64,000 nt of DNA from Nitrosopumilus zosterae (GCF_025998175.1 NZ_AP026695.1:620001-684000), one strand, 5' to 3'. Counted from the stretch's first letter, positions 1 to 9,248 are shown. The notes: generated from the letters alone by a model not told the origin. Numbers and translations are program-made.

Positions 1-79
1 CTTACATGTAATACTTGTTGATTTTGTGCCTAATTCATGTCAATTCTTTTGTAGGAAAATAGATCCTGTTTGTATTTTT

Positions 80-94
80 TGTATTAATAAAACA
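80..94 (+). promoter_or_regulatory. Candidate shared operator/promoter element
   Basis: The 15-mer TGTATTAATAAAACA ends 38 bp upstream of the ATG of the NADH dehydrogenase gene. It fits the imperfect palindrome TGTTYnAAnnnAACA found at the same distance before many genes in this window. The spacing implies a leaderless transcript with the TATA region between element and start. Confidence 0.5.
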
Positions 95-131
95 CACAGG
101 TTGTTTTTAAACTGAAATCGTCTATTTCTTT

Positions 132-1565
132 ATGTCTAAAATTAATTGTAATTGCTGTGATCTTGTGTTTGATTCGGAATCAAAATACTATGCACATTAT
201 ATTGGACTTCACAAAAGTATTTCTTCATCTACAAAAAAAATTTTAATTTTAGGTGGAGGTTTTGGTGGTATTACAGCGTTAAAGGAAATAGAAAAAAATT
301 TTCAAAAAGAATCTGTAGAAATAACTATTGTTTCAGATAAGAACTCTTTTCTTTTTACTCCCATGTTGCCTCAAGTTGCTTCTGGATTACTACATGCAAG
401 TAATATTACAATACCTATACGATATTTTTGTAAAAAAGCAAAATATTTACATGCTTCTATAGACTCTGTTGATTTAGATAATCAACTTGTTACCATTGAA
501 AGATCATTTGATCACAAAGTTCGTACATTAGAATATGACTATCTGATATTGGCATTGGGTGCACAAACTAATTTCTTTCATAATGAAGATCTCAAAAAAC
601 ATTCTTTTACAATAAAGAGTATTGAAGATGCAATTGCAATTAAAAACCATATAATTGTAATGCTGGAACATGCTGCACAAACAGGAAACTATGAGCTACA
701 AAGAACATTGTTGACATTTGTTGTTGTTGGTGCAGGATTTGCTGGTGTGGAGACTATAAGTGAAATAAATCAATTTGTTAAAAAATCTGTCTCAAAATCA
801 TACCCTAGCATTAATCCAAAAAATATAAACATGATTTTAATCTCTTCTAAAGACCGTATTTTGCCTGAGATTAATGAAAAATTATCTGAAAAAGCTACTA
901 TTTTTCTTGAAAAATCTGGAGTAACGATTATGAAAAATACTAAAGCTGATGGTGCAGATGAGGAAAATGTCATGTTGAGTAATGGTGGAAAATTATCTTG
1001 TGCTACTTTGATATGGACTGGAGGTACAAAAATGGACAAAGTTATTTCAGATTTGAATTGTGAACATGATGCAAATAAAAGAATTATAGTTGATCAATCA
1101 TTAAGGATGAAAAACAAAAAAAATGTTTTTGTGTTAGGTGATTGTGCTCTGATTAAAGATGAATCTGCGGATACTTTCTATCCGTCAACCGCACAACATG
1201 CAATTAGAGAAGGGAAATTAGTGGCCGAAAATTTGATGCTTGTATTTAATAATCGTAAAAATTTAAAAAAATTCACTTTTCATAGTTTAGGAATAATGGC
1301 CATTATCGGTAATAAAGTGGGCATTGCAACAATAGGGGGGAGAAATATTAGTGGATTTTCTGCGTGGTTACTTTGGAGGATGTATTATCTATCAAAAATT
1401 CCCTCATTTGGAAAAAAATTAAAAATTTCTGTAGATTGGTTTACTGATAGTATTTTGGCCCCTGATGTGACACACATTGGTTTAATTAAAAAGAAAGAAG
1501 TTAATTCAATACATGTCAATGAAAACATCCCTTCAATAAAAGAACAATTGTTATCAAATTCATAA
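132..1565 (+). CDS. Type II NADH dehydrogenase-like flavoprotein with N-terminal C2H2 zinc finger
   Basis: This 477-residue protein belongs to the NDH-2/FAD-dependent pyridine nucleotide-disulphide oxidoreductase family. Such enzymes pass electrons from NAD(P)H through FAD to quinone at the inner face of the membrane. Visible motifs are the FAD-binding GGGFGG at residues 41-46, the NAD-binding GAGFAG at 200-205, and the late FAD motif VFVLGDCA. The C-terminal part is rich in hydrophobic and aromatic residues, as expected for membrane association. Unusually, residues 6-27 form a C-x2-C-x12-H-x4-H zinc finger ahead of the first Rossmann fold, which standard NDH-2 lacks. The 15-bp element 38 bp upstream supports this ATG. 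The family assignment is firm; the electron acceptor is inferred. Confidence 0.85.
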   Translation: MSKINCNCCDLVFDSESKYYAHYIGLHKSISSSTKKILILGGGFGGITALKEIEKNFQKESVEITIVSDKNSFLFTPMLPQVASGLLHASNITIPIRYFCKKAKYLHASIDSVDLDNQLVTIERSFDHKVRTLEYDYLILALGAQTNFFHNEDLKKHSFTIKSIEDAIAIKNHIIVMLEHAAQTGNYELQRTLLTFVVVGAGFAGVETISEINQFVKKSVSKSYPSINPKNINMILISSKDRILPEINEKLSEKATIFLEKSGVTIMKNTKADGADEENVMLSNGGKLSCATLIWTGGTKMDKVISDLNCEHDANKRIIVDQSLRMKNKKNVFVLGDCALIKDESADTFYPSTAQHAIREGKLVAENLMLVFNNRKNLKKFTFHSLGIMAIIGNKVGIATIGGRNISGFSAWLLWRMYYLSKIPSFGKKLKISVDWFTDSILAPDVTHIGLIKKKEVNSIHVNENIPSIKEQLLSNS

Positions 1566-1566
1566 T

Positions 1567-2016
1567 CTATCTAAAAATCACACATAAAGAATTTTCATTT
1601 GAAATTGTGTGGATTGAATAATTTTTTAAATGAATTGTGAACATTTTTTCAAAAAACTTCTTCAAAAATTTGGTTCCATTAATTCCTGATTTATGAACAA
1701 CTTTAAAATTACTTCTTCCAGCTCTTTGTATATATTCAAATGTTCCAAAATCAGAATCTTGAAAAAACTTTTTACATTTTTCTGCAATCTCTCTGATATT
1801 TTCTGATTCTGTTATGATTATCTTGGTATTGATTGTGTTGCTAACAACATCATTAATTGCGTTTTCAACTGACTGGTTAATCAATTCATTAATTGAAATT
1901 TTATTAAAATTTATTTTATCCTTATGACTGACTGGTTTTATAAATTCACCAAAAAGATTATCTATATTTTCTGATTTTGTTTCAAGATTCTTATACAAAC
2001 AACTACTTGCCAACAA
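1567..2016 (-). CDS. Hypothetical protein
   Basis: I do not recognise this 149-residue protein. It has no signal peptide or membrane segment. The middle looks helical and the C-terminal half is basic with alternating strands. Its stop lies one base from that of the convergent NADH dehydrogenase gene. The start is uncertain: two adjacent TTG codons open the frame at 2016, but an in-frame TTG at 1998 lies 38 bp from a degenerate copy of the shared upstream element (2036-2050), so the protein may begin six residues later. Confidence 0.55.
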   Translation of the reverse strand: MLASSCLYKNLETKSENIDNLFGEFIKPVSHKDKINFNKISINELINQSVENAINDVVSNTINTKIIITESENIREIAEKCKKFFQDSDFGTFEYIQRAGRSNFKVVHKSGINGTKFLKKFFEKMFTIHLKNYSIHTISNENSLCVIFR

Positions 2017-2106
2017 AATGGACTATTATCATATGTGTGTCGTTTTTACACAAACGTATTTTCTAATTCTGTTTAATTATTTTTTAATTTATTTTTAATA
2101 AAAATT

Positions 2107-2583
2107 TTATTTTACTAACAATACAGGAATTGGTGCATTTTGTGATATTTCAAGTGAAACACTTCCTAACATCAATTTTCTATCTGATCCATTTCCTCTG
2201 GTGCCCATTATTACTAGATCTGCTTTTGTTGAATAAACATAAGACATCACAGTTTGAGTAATTGAGGATGAAGTTGCTACAAATGTTCGACATGGAATTC
2301 CACACTCCTCTGAAATTTCTTTTAATTTTTTGTGTTTGATTTTTACTTCGTTAAGTTTTTTTTGTTCAATGATGGTTTGATGTGTATTATAATTCAAAAA
2401 TGAACTTGAATATTGTTCACTATGAAAAACTGAAAGAATGATTATTTCTGATTTATGCTTAAAATTTAAGTTAATTGCATGCCAAAATGCTCTGTCTGAC
2501 ATTTTTGAATTATCAAAAGGTACTAAAATTTTTCGAAAAATTGCTTTTGAGAATTTCTCTTGTTGAGGTGTATTCACTTGCAT
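2107..2583 (-). CDS. UspA-type universal stress protein
   Basis: This 158-residue single-domain universal stress protein starts, after about 16 extra residues, with the typical ILVPFDNSKMSDRA strand and helix. It ends with the ATP-binding signature G-x2-G-x9-G-S (MGTRGNGSDRKLMLGSVS) followed by PIPVLLVK. These small cytosolic proteins bind ATP and act in stress adaptation; the exact role here is unknown. The ATG is supported by a copy of the shared 15-bp element 38 bp upstream. It is one of several signalling genes on this strand. Confidence 0.88.
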   Translation of the reverse strand: MQVNTPQQEKFSKAIFRKILVPFDNSKMSDRAFWHAINLNFKHKSEIIILSVFHSEQYSSSFLNYNTHQTIIEQKKLNEVKIKHKKLKEISEECGIPCRTFVATSSSITQTVMSYVYSTKADLVIMGTRGNGSDRKLMLGSVSLEISQNAPIPVLLVK

Positions 2584-2620
2584 GAATGATACTGATGTCT
2601 AAATTTTAAAGCAAGTTGTA

Positions 2621-2635
2621 TGGTTAATTTAGACA
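2621..2635 (-). promoter_or_regulatory. Candidate shared operator/promoter element
   Basis: On the minus strand this reads TGTCTAAATTAACCA. It begins 38 bp upstream of the uspA-like ATG at 2583, the same spacing as for other copies. Confidence 0.45.
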
Positions 2636-2654
2636 GAATCCTAGAATCAATTAT

Positions 2655-3152
2655 TTATTCTAATTTGTCGTGAAGTTTTCTCATGATGTCTAAATATGTG
2701 CTAATTTGAGCATGTGTAGGTTCTAGTTCTTTTAAACTTTTAATGTCTACATTTAATTTTTCTAATTCTTCGTATGTAGTTTTATCTTCAATCACATTCA
2801 GTAATTTTTGCAATCCAAATGGTTTTTGTAAAAGCTCCACTATTTGTTTCAAAGTTTTAATTGATTCTTTTAATGTGTCTTCAACATAAGCTGATGCAAA
2901 CAAAATCCTTTGTTTTGGGCATTTTGCTAATATTTCTGATGCAACCTGCATCCCATTTTTGCCTGATAATTGATAATCTAAAATAACAACATCATATGGA
3001 CTTGATTCTGAATTTGGATCAAAATTTGCAAAGTATGTTTTTAATCCTGATTCCCCATTCATTTCTAAAGTTACAGTGTGGTTATTTGATTCTAAAAAAA
3101 TTTTATATTCTTCAAGTAGGTCAATTTCATCTTCAACAATTAATACATTCAT
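2655..3152 (-). CDS. Single-domain response regulator (long-loop type)
   Basis: This 165-residue receiver protein has the acidic pair VEDE near residue 7, the phosphoacceptor in VVILDYQL, the switch residue region FASAY and the conserved lysine in QKPF. There is no DNA-binding or enzymatic output domain. After the receiver there is a short helical tail. About a dozen extra residues lie before the phosphorylated Asp strand, as in the regulators at 5164-5532 and 34402-34872. The stop of the upstream regulator is only 30 bp away, so the two are probably cotranscribed. Confidence 0.88.
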   Translation of the reverse strand: MNVLIVEDEIDLLEEYKIFLESNNHTVTLEMNGESGLKTYFANFDPNSESSPYDVVILDYQLSGKNGMQVASEILAKCPKQRILFASAYVEDTLKESIKTLKQIVELLQKPFGLQKLLNVIEDKTTYEELEKLNVDIKSLKELEPTHAQISTYLDIMRKLHDKLE

Positions 3153-3182
3153 AATTTTAGTTTTCTCTGTATTATTTATAAT

Positions 3183-3566
3183 CTATGTAGAAATCACCGG
3201 TTTGGATTTATTTGATACTTTTTCAACGGCCTCCATGATTTGACTTATTTTAAATGGTTTAAAAATTACTGCATCAACATTACATTCTTTTAGTTTTCTG
3301 TCTGTTTCTTGAGTTAAATCTGCAGTAACCATGATGATTTTTGCCTCTTTAAATTTTTGCCTCAAATTTGTTAAAAGATAAAATCCATCGTATTCTGGCA
3401 TCCAAAGATCTGAAAAAACTATATCTGGTTTTTTTTCTTCAAATAATTTTATTCCATCCAAACCATTGTATGCTTTTCCTAAGACATCGATATTCTGCAA
3501 TGAAAGAAATTCTGAGAATACTTCTACTGTGTCAAAATCATCATCTATAATTACAGCAGTTGTCAT
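3183..3566 (-). CDS. CheY-like single-domain response regulator
   Basis: This receiver domain has IDDDFDT at the start, phosphoacceptor Asp in IVFSDLWMP, MVTAD and the lysine of FKPF. I chose the ATG at 3566 because it places the first beta strand (TTAVIIDDD) at the N terminus; the frame stays open to a TTG at 3623, which would add 19 unlikely residues. It lies upstream of another receiver gene and divergent from the histidine kinase at 3683, a likely partner. Confidence 0.85.
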   Translation of the reverse strand: MTTAVIIDDDFDTVEVFSEFLSLQNIDVLGKAYNGLDGIKLFEEKKPDIVFSDLWMPEYDGFYLLTNLRQKFKEAKIIMVTADLTQETDRKLKECNVDAVIFKPFKISQIMEAVEKVSNKSKPVIST

Positions 3567-3630
3567 GTTAATTTTCTTTTTTTCTGCATCAAAAGGAATT
3601 GTTTTAAATTTTTGAACAAACAAAAGTGTC

Positions 3631-3645
3631 TGTTTAATTTAGACA
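3631..3645 (+). promoter_or_regulatory. Candidate shared operator/promoter element
   Basis: TGTTTAATTTAGACA lies in the divergent region between a response regulator and a histidine kinase. It ends exactly 38 bp before the TTG at 3683, which supports that unusual start. It is framed by GTCT and AGAC. Confidence 0.5.
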
Positions 3646-3682
3646 ACCAGTAATTCAAGTTAATTCAAATTATAATGGAAAG

Positions 3683-5137
3683 TTGTTAGAGATTTCTAGT
3701 CACTCCCAATTTAGAATTGGAATATGTATATCAATGATAATTTTACTGTTAGGTGTAGTATCAATTTATACTATAAAAACAATGGATGATATTAATCAAA
3801 ATTATAATTTTATTTTAGAATACAATCAAAACATTTCAAATTTTGATGATATTAAAATAAAATATGAGCGACAGATGACTATCTTTGAAAGCTTAAAATC
3901 TGAAGAGAATTTGGCAGGTGTTGGAACTTTTTGGATATATAATACAGAAATTAAAAACAAAATTTATGATTTTAATACTTTGATCATTAATAATCCTCAA
4001 TTCGTTGAACTTTTAGAAGATAAGAAATCTCTTGAACTTGAAAATAATATTGATTCATATTATAATTTACATTTAAATTATGAAAATAGTGCATCAGATG
4101 CACTATCTTATTTCTATGATGGTGATTTTGGTTTATTTTTACTCGAATACGAAAATCTAAAACATCTGCAATTTGAATTATTTGAAAAACTTGAGGATAT
4201 AGAACAAACTCTTGAAATAATACCCGTTTATTCCAAAATATCCGTTGAACATATCATTGCTGATTTTCAGATTCTACAATGGACTATGATAATCTTGGTA
4301 GGAGTTGTAACTACCATGCTTGTTTTTTTCCTTAATCAGACAAATTCTAATCTCAAATCTGAGATAAAAATGCAGACAAAAAATCTTCAGAAATTAAATG
4401 AACAATTAAAAACAGTAGACAAAAAAAGAGAGGAGTTCATCTCTATTGCATCTCATGAATTAAAAGGTCCAATTCAACCTATTTTTGGATTTGTGGAACT
4501 TGCTAAAACAGGAATTATCTCTAATCAGGAGGCCTTGGAAGGAATATCTAACATTGCGCTAAATCTGGAAAATATTGCAAATAATGTGCTAGATCTGACA
4601 AAAATTGAAAATGATGAACTAGAATTACACTTGGAGAAAAATAGCATAAATGAACTGATTTCTGAAGTATTGGATTCTGAGCATTTTAATCCTGACCGAA
4701 AGGTACCGATAATTACTAGACTTGATGTTGATGTGGTCATGAATCTTGACAGGACTAGAATCAAACAAGTTTTGAGAAATATTTTGGATAACTGTATCAA
4801 ATTTACAGAAACAGGTACTATTACTATTCAAACTAATTTATTAAAAGACAAAAAAACTCTAAAACTTTTCATAACTGATTCGGGTCCTGAAATCCCACAT
4901 GATGTTTTACCAAAAATTTTCAAAAAATTTGTGACAAAAGGTAATTACAAGGTTTCAGGATTTGGACTTGGACTGTATATCTCCAAAAATATTGTTGATG
5001 CCCACAAAGGAAAAATTTCTGCCTATAACAAAAATGGACATCCTGTTTTTGAGATATCATTGCCTATAATTTCATTTGATCTTACATGGAAGGATTCTGA
5101 GTCATCTAATTTGGAAAAAAATATTGAATATAACTAG
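3683..5137 (+). CDS. Membrane sensor histidine kinase
   Basis: This 484-residue kinase has a membrane segment at about residues 12-31, an extracytoplasmic helical sensor region of about 165 residues, and a second membrane segment at about 197-217. A coiled linker leads to a HisKA domain with phosphoacceptor His in SHELKGP near residue 258. The HATPase domain has the N box (NILDNCIKF) and G2 box (GFGLGLYIS). The G1 box reads DSGPEI instead of DxGxGI, a deviation at the second glycine. The start is TTG, supported by the 15-bp element 38 bp upstream; the only nearby ATG is out of frame. The flanking receiver proteins are likely phosphorylation targets. Confidence 0.87.
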   Translation: MLEISSHSQFRIGICISMIILLLGVVSIYTIKTMDDINQNYNFILEYNQNISNFDDIKIKYERQMTIFESLKSEENLAGVGTFWIYNTEIKNKIYDFNTLIINNPQFVELLEDKKSLELENNIDSYYNLHLNYENSASDALSYFYDGDFGLFLLEYENLKHLQFELFEKLEDIEQTLEIIPVYSKISVEHIIADFQILQWTMIILVGVVTTMLVFFLNQTNSNLKSEIKMQTKNLQKLNEQLKTVDKKREEFISIASHELKGPIQPIFGFVELAKTGIISNQEALEGISNIALNLENIANNVLDLTKIENDELELHLEKNSINELISEVLDSEHFNPDRKVPIITRLDVDVVMNLDRTRIKQVLRNILDNCIKFTETGTITIQTNLLKDKKTLKLFITDSGPEIPHDVLPKIFKKFVTKGNYKVSGFGLGLYISKNIVDAHKGKISAYNKNGHPVFEISLPIISFDLTWKDSESSNLEKNIEYN

Positions 5138-5163
5138 CAATAACATATTTTAAATTATAAAAT

Positions 5164-5532
5164 TTATACCAATTCTAGAATCTTTGATAACTGAAATGGT
5201 TTTTGAAGAAACAAAACTTTGTCTTTTAATTTTGAAAAGTTTCTCTCCGTTGATAATGCATATGCTGATGCTAGAATGATTTTTTGCTCTGGATTTAGGG
5301 ATAAAATGTCTCCTGCTACCTCTGCTCCGTTTCTTTGAGGCATTGAATGATCTAAAATCAATACGTCAAATGTGCTCTTCTTTGAATCTGCATTAATGCT
5401 TTTTGCATATTTTTGAATACATTCTTCTCCATCTTTTACAATCTCGACTTGGTGATTTTCACTTTCAAGTATTTTTGCATATTGTGTAGCTGTGAATTTA
5501 TTATCTTCTGCAACTAGAATTTTCTTTGCCAT
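5164..5532 (-). CDS. Single-domain response regulator (long-loop type)
   Basis: This 122-residue receiver has VAEDN near the start, phosphoacceptor Asp in LILDHSMP, the ASAYA switch region and QKPF lysine. It carries the same insertion before the Asp strand as the regulators at 2655-3152 and 34402-34872, and shares with the latter the opening K-[KL]-[IL]-[LV]-[IV]-AEDNKFTA. A clear 15-bp element (5570-5584) lies 38 bp upstream of the ATG. Confidence 0.88.
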   Translation of the reverse strand: MAKKILVAEDNKFTATQYAKILESENHQVEIVKDGEECIQKYAKSINADSKKSTFDVLILDHSMPQRNGAEVAGDILSLNPEQKIILASAYALSTERNFSKLKDKVLFLQKPFQLSKILELV

Positions 5533-5569
5533 GATTTTTTCAATAAATTCTGGTTAATCATGTCTTGTC

Positions 5570-5584
5570 TGTTCAAATCAAACA
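5570..5584 (-). promoter_or_regulatory. Candidate shared operator/promoter element
   Basis: TGTTCAAATCAAACA (plus strand) is one of the best matches to the palindrome. It begins 38 bp upstream of the receiver gene start at 5532. Confidence 0.55.
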
Positions 5585-5614
5585 CTGAAATTTGATTTTT
5601 AATGCAAAACAGTT

Positions 5615-5629
5615 CGTTCGTTTAACACA
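5615..5629 (+). promoter_or_regulatory. Candidate shared operator/promoter element with TATA box
   Basis: CGTTCGTTTAACACA ends 39 bp before the ATG at 5668. It is followed by TTATATAAT at about 5632-5640, a good archaeal TATA box for a leaderless or near-leaderless transcript. Confidence 0.5.
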
Positions 5630-5667
5630 CATTATATAATATTATCCAAATACTTCTGACTGATTCT

Positions 5668-6315
5668 ATGCGATTTACAAGTTCTGGTAACTATGATGAA
5701 TTTGAGAATGATTCTAGAGAAGAAGCACAATTATTAGAAAAATTTAACGATTATGCAAATCTGGAAAAAAAGATTTCGAAGCGAGCATTTCTCGAAATAT
5801 CTGATGAATCAAAACCTGGAAAATTTGGTAAAAAATTCATCATATCTGCAATGGTTCAAGGAGCGATTGTTACTGGGCTAACAATAGCTCTGTTTCTAAA
5901 TCAACTTTTTGTGTTTAGTGGAAATACTCAAAACATGTTTGATTTTGCCTTTACTGATAATCTAGGAATTTTCTTTTTTGGATTTGTTTTGCAAATTGGT
6001 TTAACTGCAGGATTGGCAACAATTGGCATATTTTATAATCATATTGAAACAAATTTGCATAATGGGTTTACAAAATTCAATACTCTGTTGTCCTGGATTC
6101 ATCTATTTGGAACAAATGTTTTTGGTAGTATGATTACAATATCTTTGATTTTTGCTGGTATTGCCACTAGTCCGCTATATCAAACAGAATTGAGTTATTT
6201 ACTATCTTCAATCCCTGCCTTGGTTTACATTTCTGCCATTTGTCTTGCAGTTGTCATGGGTATTGGGATTCTTGGAACCTCTTTTTCATTCATCAAAAAA
6301 AATACTGATGATTAA
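5668..6315 (+). CDS. Four-helix membrane protein of unknown function
   Basis: This 215-residue protein has a charged N-terminal cytoplasmic region of about 65 residues and then four hydrophobic segments at about residues 71-92, 105-128, 140-165 and 177-202. I recognise no catalytic motif or family. Its stop codon overlaps that of the convergent beta-propeller gene. A TATA box and a copy of the shared element precede it, so it may belong to the same regulon as the signalling genes. Confidence 0.6.
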   Translation: MRFTSSGNYDEFENDSREEAQLLEKFNDYANLEKKISKRAFLEISDESKPGKFGKKFIISAMVQGAIVTGLTIALFLNQLFVFSGNTQNMFDFAFTDNLGIFFFGFVLQIGLTAGLATIGIFYNHIETNLHNGFTKFNTLLSWIHLFGTNVFGSMITISLIFAGIATSPLYQTELSYLLSSIPALVYISAICLAVVMGIGILGTSFSFIKKNTDD

Positions 6316-7697
6316 GATAGAGCACAGATAGGAAGAATGTTCACCCAAATCTCATATGGGTTAACCTTGTCAATATCGTTAATGGGGAAGAAAAACTCTT
6401 CATCACAGTTGATTTCTTTTGGCTGAGGTTTATTCTCAAGATCATTGCTAAACATCATTGCTAGGTCCATCGTCCATGTGGGAATTACAGCTGTTTTTGG
6501 TTGAAGTTCTTTCTTTTTATTATAATCGTCAAGCAAAATGCGTGCAATTCCATTTCCATCAAACTCACCTGTGACTCCCAGATTTTTAAGCAATCCTGAA
6601 ATCATGTCTGTATCAATATCTTCACGTTGTGGGATGTTGGAAATTCCCTCTATTACTTCCAAAATTAATTCATCATTTACTGAGTTGTTATTTGAGATGA
6701 CTTCTTCAATAATGGGTGTAAGTGTATAGTGATCATAATCATATGATACAGCAGAGATTGAATTTGACAATGGATTTGCAACGTAGATGATATTTGCAGT
6801 TGGAGAAATAATCATTGATTGTGGTGAGTCAAATACAGAAATTGTTTGAATTTTTTTAGAATTTTCATCGAGTAAATACAATTCATTTGAATGTTCATTT
6901 GAAATTGTTGTGATTCCATTGTTTTGATTAGTATTCATTTGCCAAGCTCCTGATGTGATTGGAATTTCAAAGATTACTTGTTCATTTTGAAGATCTAGTA
7001 CCGTTATTGCATTTGAATCCCAACTTGTTATATAAAGAACGTTGGTCTTTTCATTAATTGATAGCCCCCATGGTTTAACTCCTGGATTTATATCGTTTAT
7101 TAATTCATCAGTATTTCCATCAATTATGTGGATTGCTTCAGATGTTCCACTTGCAACATACGTCTTGTCTGTGTTCTGATTAATTGTAATTGCCCAAGGA
7201 CTTGAATTGATGAATATTGATTTGATGACTTCAAAATTTTCTGTATCTAAAATTATGATTTCATTTTTTATTAAATCTGAAATGTACAGTTTTTTATTAT
7301 TTTCATTAAGTGCAATGTCCCATAATGATTCGCCAATTTTAATGGATTTTATCACTTTTCCATTAATTCCATCAATTACCGAAAGTATTCCTGAAATTTT
7401 GTCTGTTACATAAATCAAGTGTTGTTTGTAATCTATTGCAATTCTTGTGGGGTTGGAATTTCCTTCATTTATGATTACTGTGTCTTTGATTATCATGGTT
7501 GATGCATCAATAATCGATATTGTTCCAGATTCATAATTTGGCACATATAGATTATTCAATTTTGGATCAAAATCGATATCTCTGGGAAAATCTCCTACTT
7601 TTACTGTATCTTGAATTGCAAAAGCGTTTCCAGATAATGCGACCAATCCAAAGAATGCTGATGATATGATGAATAACCTATATGCATTCAATGACAT
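6312..7697 (-). CDS. Secreted YVTN-type beta-propeller protein
   Basis: This 461-residue protein has an N-terminal signal peptide (hydrophobic core at about residues 8-26 ending near ANA/FA). Repeated units of about 42 residues follow, with the pattern N-x-[IL]-Y-[VI]-[ST]-x-[YW]-x-S-[GN]-x-[IV]-x-[VI]-[IL]-D, as in YVTN/surface-layer beta-propellers. About seven units are visible, followed by a non-repetitive C-terminal domain of about 130 residues with two Cys. It is presumably extracytoplasmic, for binding or surface structure. No shared 15-bp element is present upstream, only a TATA-like GATATAGT near 7717-7724. Confidence 0.78.
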   Translation of the reverse strand: MSLNAYRLFIISSAFFGLVALSGNAFAIQDTVKVGDFPRDIDFDPKLNNLYVPNYESGTISIIDASTMIIKDTVIINEGNSNPTRIAIDYKQHLIYVTDKISGILSVIDGINGKVIKSIKIGESLWDIALNENNKKLYISDLIKNEIIILDTENFEVIKSIFINSSPWAITINQNTDKTYVASGTSEAIHIIDGNTDELINDINPGVKPWGLSINEKTNVLYITSWDSNAITVLDLQNEQVIFEIPITSGAWQMNTNQNNGITTISNEHSNELYLLDENSKKIQTISVFDSPQSMIISPTANIIYVANPLSNSISAVSYDYDHYTLTPIIEEVISNNNSVNDELILEVIEGISNIPQREDIDTDMISGLLKNLGVTGEFDGNGIARILLDDYNKKKELQPKTAVIPTWTMDLAMMFSNDLENKPQPKEINCDEEFFFPINDIDKVNPYEIWVNILPICALS

Positions 7698-7832
7698 GGC
7701 CTATTTAGCACAAATTAGACTATATCATATACGGAATTTTTCCTTGAAAATACCTTCCATTTTGGTAGATAAATTGATGATTGGTTTTTAAATTATGACT
7801 GTCTTTTTATGTCCATAATGCAGCGTTTGTGT

Positions 7833-8210
7833 CTATTTTGCTCTTAATGCTTTATTCAAAACTAATCCTACATTTCCCTTGTCAAATGGTTTTATTATGT
7901 AATCTCTTGCACCTGATTTCATCGCGTCTTGAACTATGTGTTTTTGTTCTACTGATGTGACCATTATCACTCGAGCATTTGGATTCACTTTCATGATTCC
8001 CTTTAAGGCTTGAATTCCATCTGCTTTGGGCATGTTGACATCCATAGTTACCAAGTCTGGTTTATGCTGTATGTATTGTCTTACAGCTTCTACCCCATCT
8101 GGCGCCTCTACAATTTCAGTTGCAAGTCCATTGGATTTTAAAATATCTTTTAGAACTGTTCTCATAAAAGATGCATCGTCTGCAATTAAAACCTTCACTC
8201 CGTCTCCCAT
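7833..8210 (-). CDS. cheY: CheY chemotaxis response regulator
   Basis: This 125-residue receiver has DD at 11-12, phosphoacceptor Asp57 in VTMDVNMP, the switch Thr in VTSVEQ and the Lys in IIKPFD. It is the first gene of the chemotaxis block. Unlike its neighbours it has a real leader: a Shine-Dalgarno AAGGAG lies just upstream of the ATG, and the shared element sits 95 bp upstream. It should carry the signal from CheA to the archaellum motor. The family match is strong, and the identity as the motor-binding CheY comes from context. Confidence 0.9.
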   Translation of the reverse strand: MGDGVKVLIADDASFMRTVLKDILKSNGLATEIVEAPDGVEAVRQYIQHKPDLVTMDVNMPKADGIQALKGIMKVNPNARVIMVTSVEQKHIVQDAMKSGARDYIIKPFDKGNVGLVLNKALRAK

Positions 8211-8304
8211 TTTAAAAACTCCTTCTCATTGGATTTTCTTTGATTTCATTTTCAAAAAATATTTGCATGTTTTTTCTTATTTTTTTTGTTAATATCTATA
8301 AGTT

Positions 8305-8319
8305 TGTTTATGTTGTACA
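8305..8319 (-). promoter_or_regulatory. Candidate shared operator/promoter element of cheY
   Basis: On the minus strand this reads TGTACAACATAAACA. With the usual 38-bp offset, transcription would begin near 8267 and give a leader of roughly 57 bases with a Shine-Dalgarno site. cheB has the same arrangement. Confidence 0.5.
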
Positions 8320-8370
8320 AACTAATATCATGATACATTTTTCATAGTTATTAAATTCAACAAAATATTT

Positions 8371-9186
8371 TTATTCTTCTCTTTTTTGATAAATTCTTTC
8401 TTTTGGGTACAGAGTTGAAAATAACTTATTTCCAATCGTACCAAACATAGATTCATTTTGTCCAAGAATAAGTATTCCATTCTCAGTTAATGAGTCTGCA
8501 AATTTTTTAAAAATTTCCATGTATCTCTGTTTATCATAGTAGATCAACACATTTCTGCAAAAAATCATATGGAATTTCTTTTCTGCAATTCTCATCATGT
8601 CTATATTTTCATATTTTATTTGATTACTTATGTTGGATTTGATTTGATATTGATCATATTCTAATTTTTGAAAATACTTTACCCTTCTTTCTGTATTGAT
8701 ATTTGCTAAATTTGCATCTCTGTAAATTCCTTTTTTTGCACGGCTAATTGCATCTAAATTAATATCATTTGCAAAAATTTCATATTTAACATCTCTTGAT
8801 TTTAATGCTTCATTTAGTGTTATTGAAACACTGTATGGTTCTTCACCTGTTGCACATCCGCAACTCCATACATACACAGTATGAACTTTTGATTTATTTA
8901 TTAAATTTGGAATTATTTCCTTCTCCAGTTTCTCCCAAACATGTGGATCTCTAAAAAACTGTGTTACATTAATTGAGAATGCTAAATAAAGATTATTTGC
9001 CTCCTCCAAATTTGTAGATAGCAGTTTTAAATATTCGTCAAAATTCACAATTCCATTAATTTCCATTCTGTAACGAATTCTTCTTTCTAAAAATGCAGCT
9101 TTGAAATCATCTATGTTTTTTCCTGTTTTTGTCCTTACTTCCATTCTTATTTTATCTAAAATCGTGTTAATTTCTGACTCCGTCAA
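8371..9186 (-). CDS. cheR: CheR receptor methyltransferase
   Basis: This 271-residue protein transfers methyl groups from S-adenosylmethionine to glutamates of chemoreceptors. It has the N-terminal helical CheR domain, the SAM-binding WSCGCATGEEPYS at about residues 108-120, and FCRNVLIYYD near 208-217, all diagnostic. The frame opens with TTG at 9186. It lies 62 bp after cheC and is likely the last gene of a cheB-cheA-cheC-cheR operon. Confidence 0.92.
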   Translation of the reverse strand: MTESEINTILDKIRMEVRTKTGKNIDDFKAAFLERRIRYRMEINGIVNFDEYLKLLSTNLEEANNLYLAFSINVTQFFRDPHVWEKLEKEIIPNLINKSKVHTVYVWSCGCATGEEPYSVSITLNEALKSRDVKYEIFANDINLDAISRAKKGIYRDANLANINTERRVKYFQKLEYDQYQIKSNISNQIKYENIDMMRIAEKKFHMIFCRNVLIYYDKQRYMEIFKKFADSLTENGILILGQNESMFGTIGNKLFSTLYPKERIYQKREE

Positions 9187-9248
9187 ATTATTCCACTTTT
9201 CATTTTTTCTTTTCTAATCGTATACTTGATTATCATGATGCAAAATTC

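Noticed and set aside
1..131. Possible end of a gene at the left edge
   Set aside because: Both strands have stops in short order; only a promoter element for the next gene could be seen.
770..1039. Minus-strand frame of 89 residues inside the NADH dehydrogenase gene
   Set aside because: It is a shadow of a strongly supported gene with clear FAD and NAD motifs.
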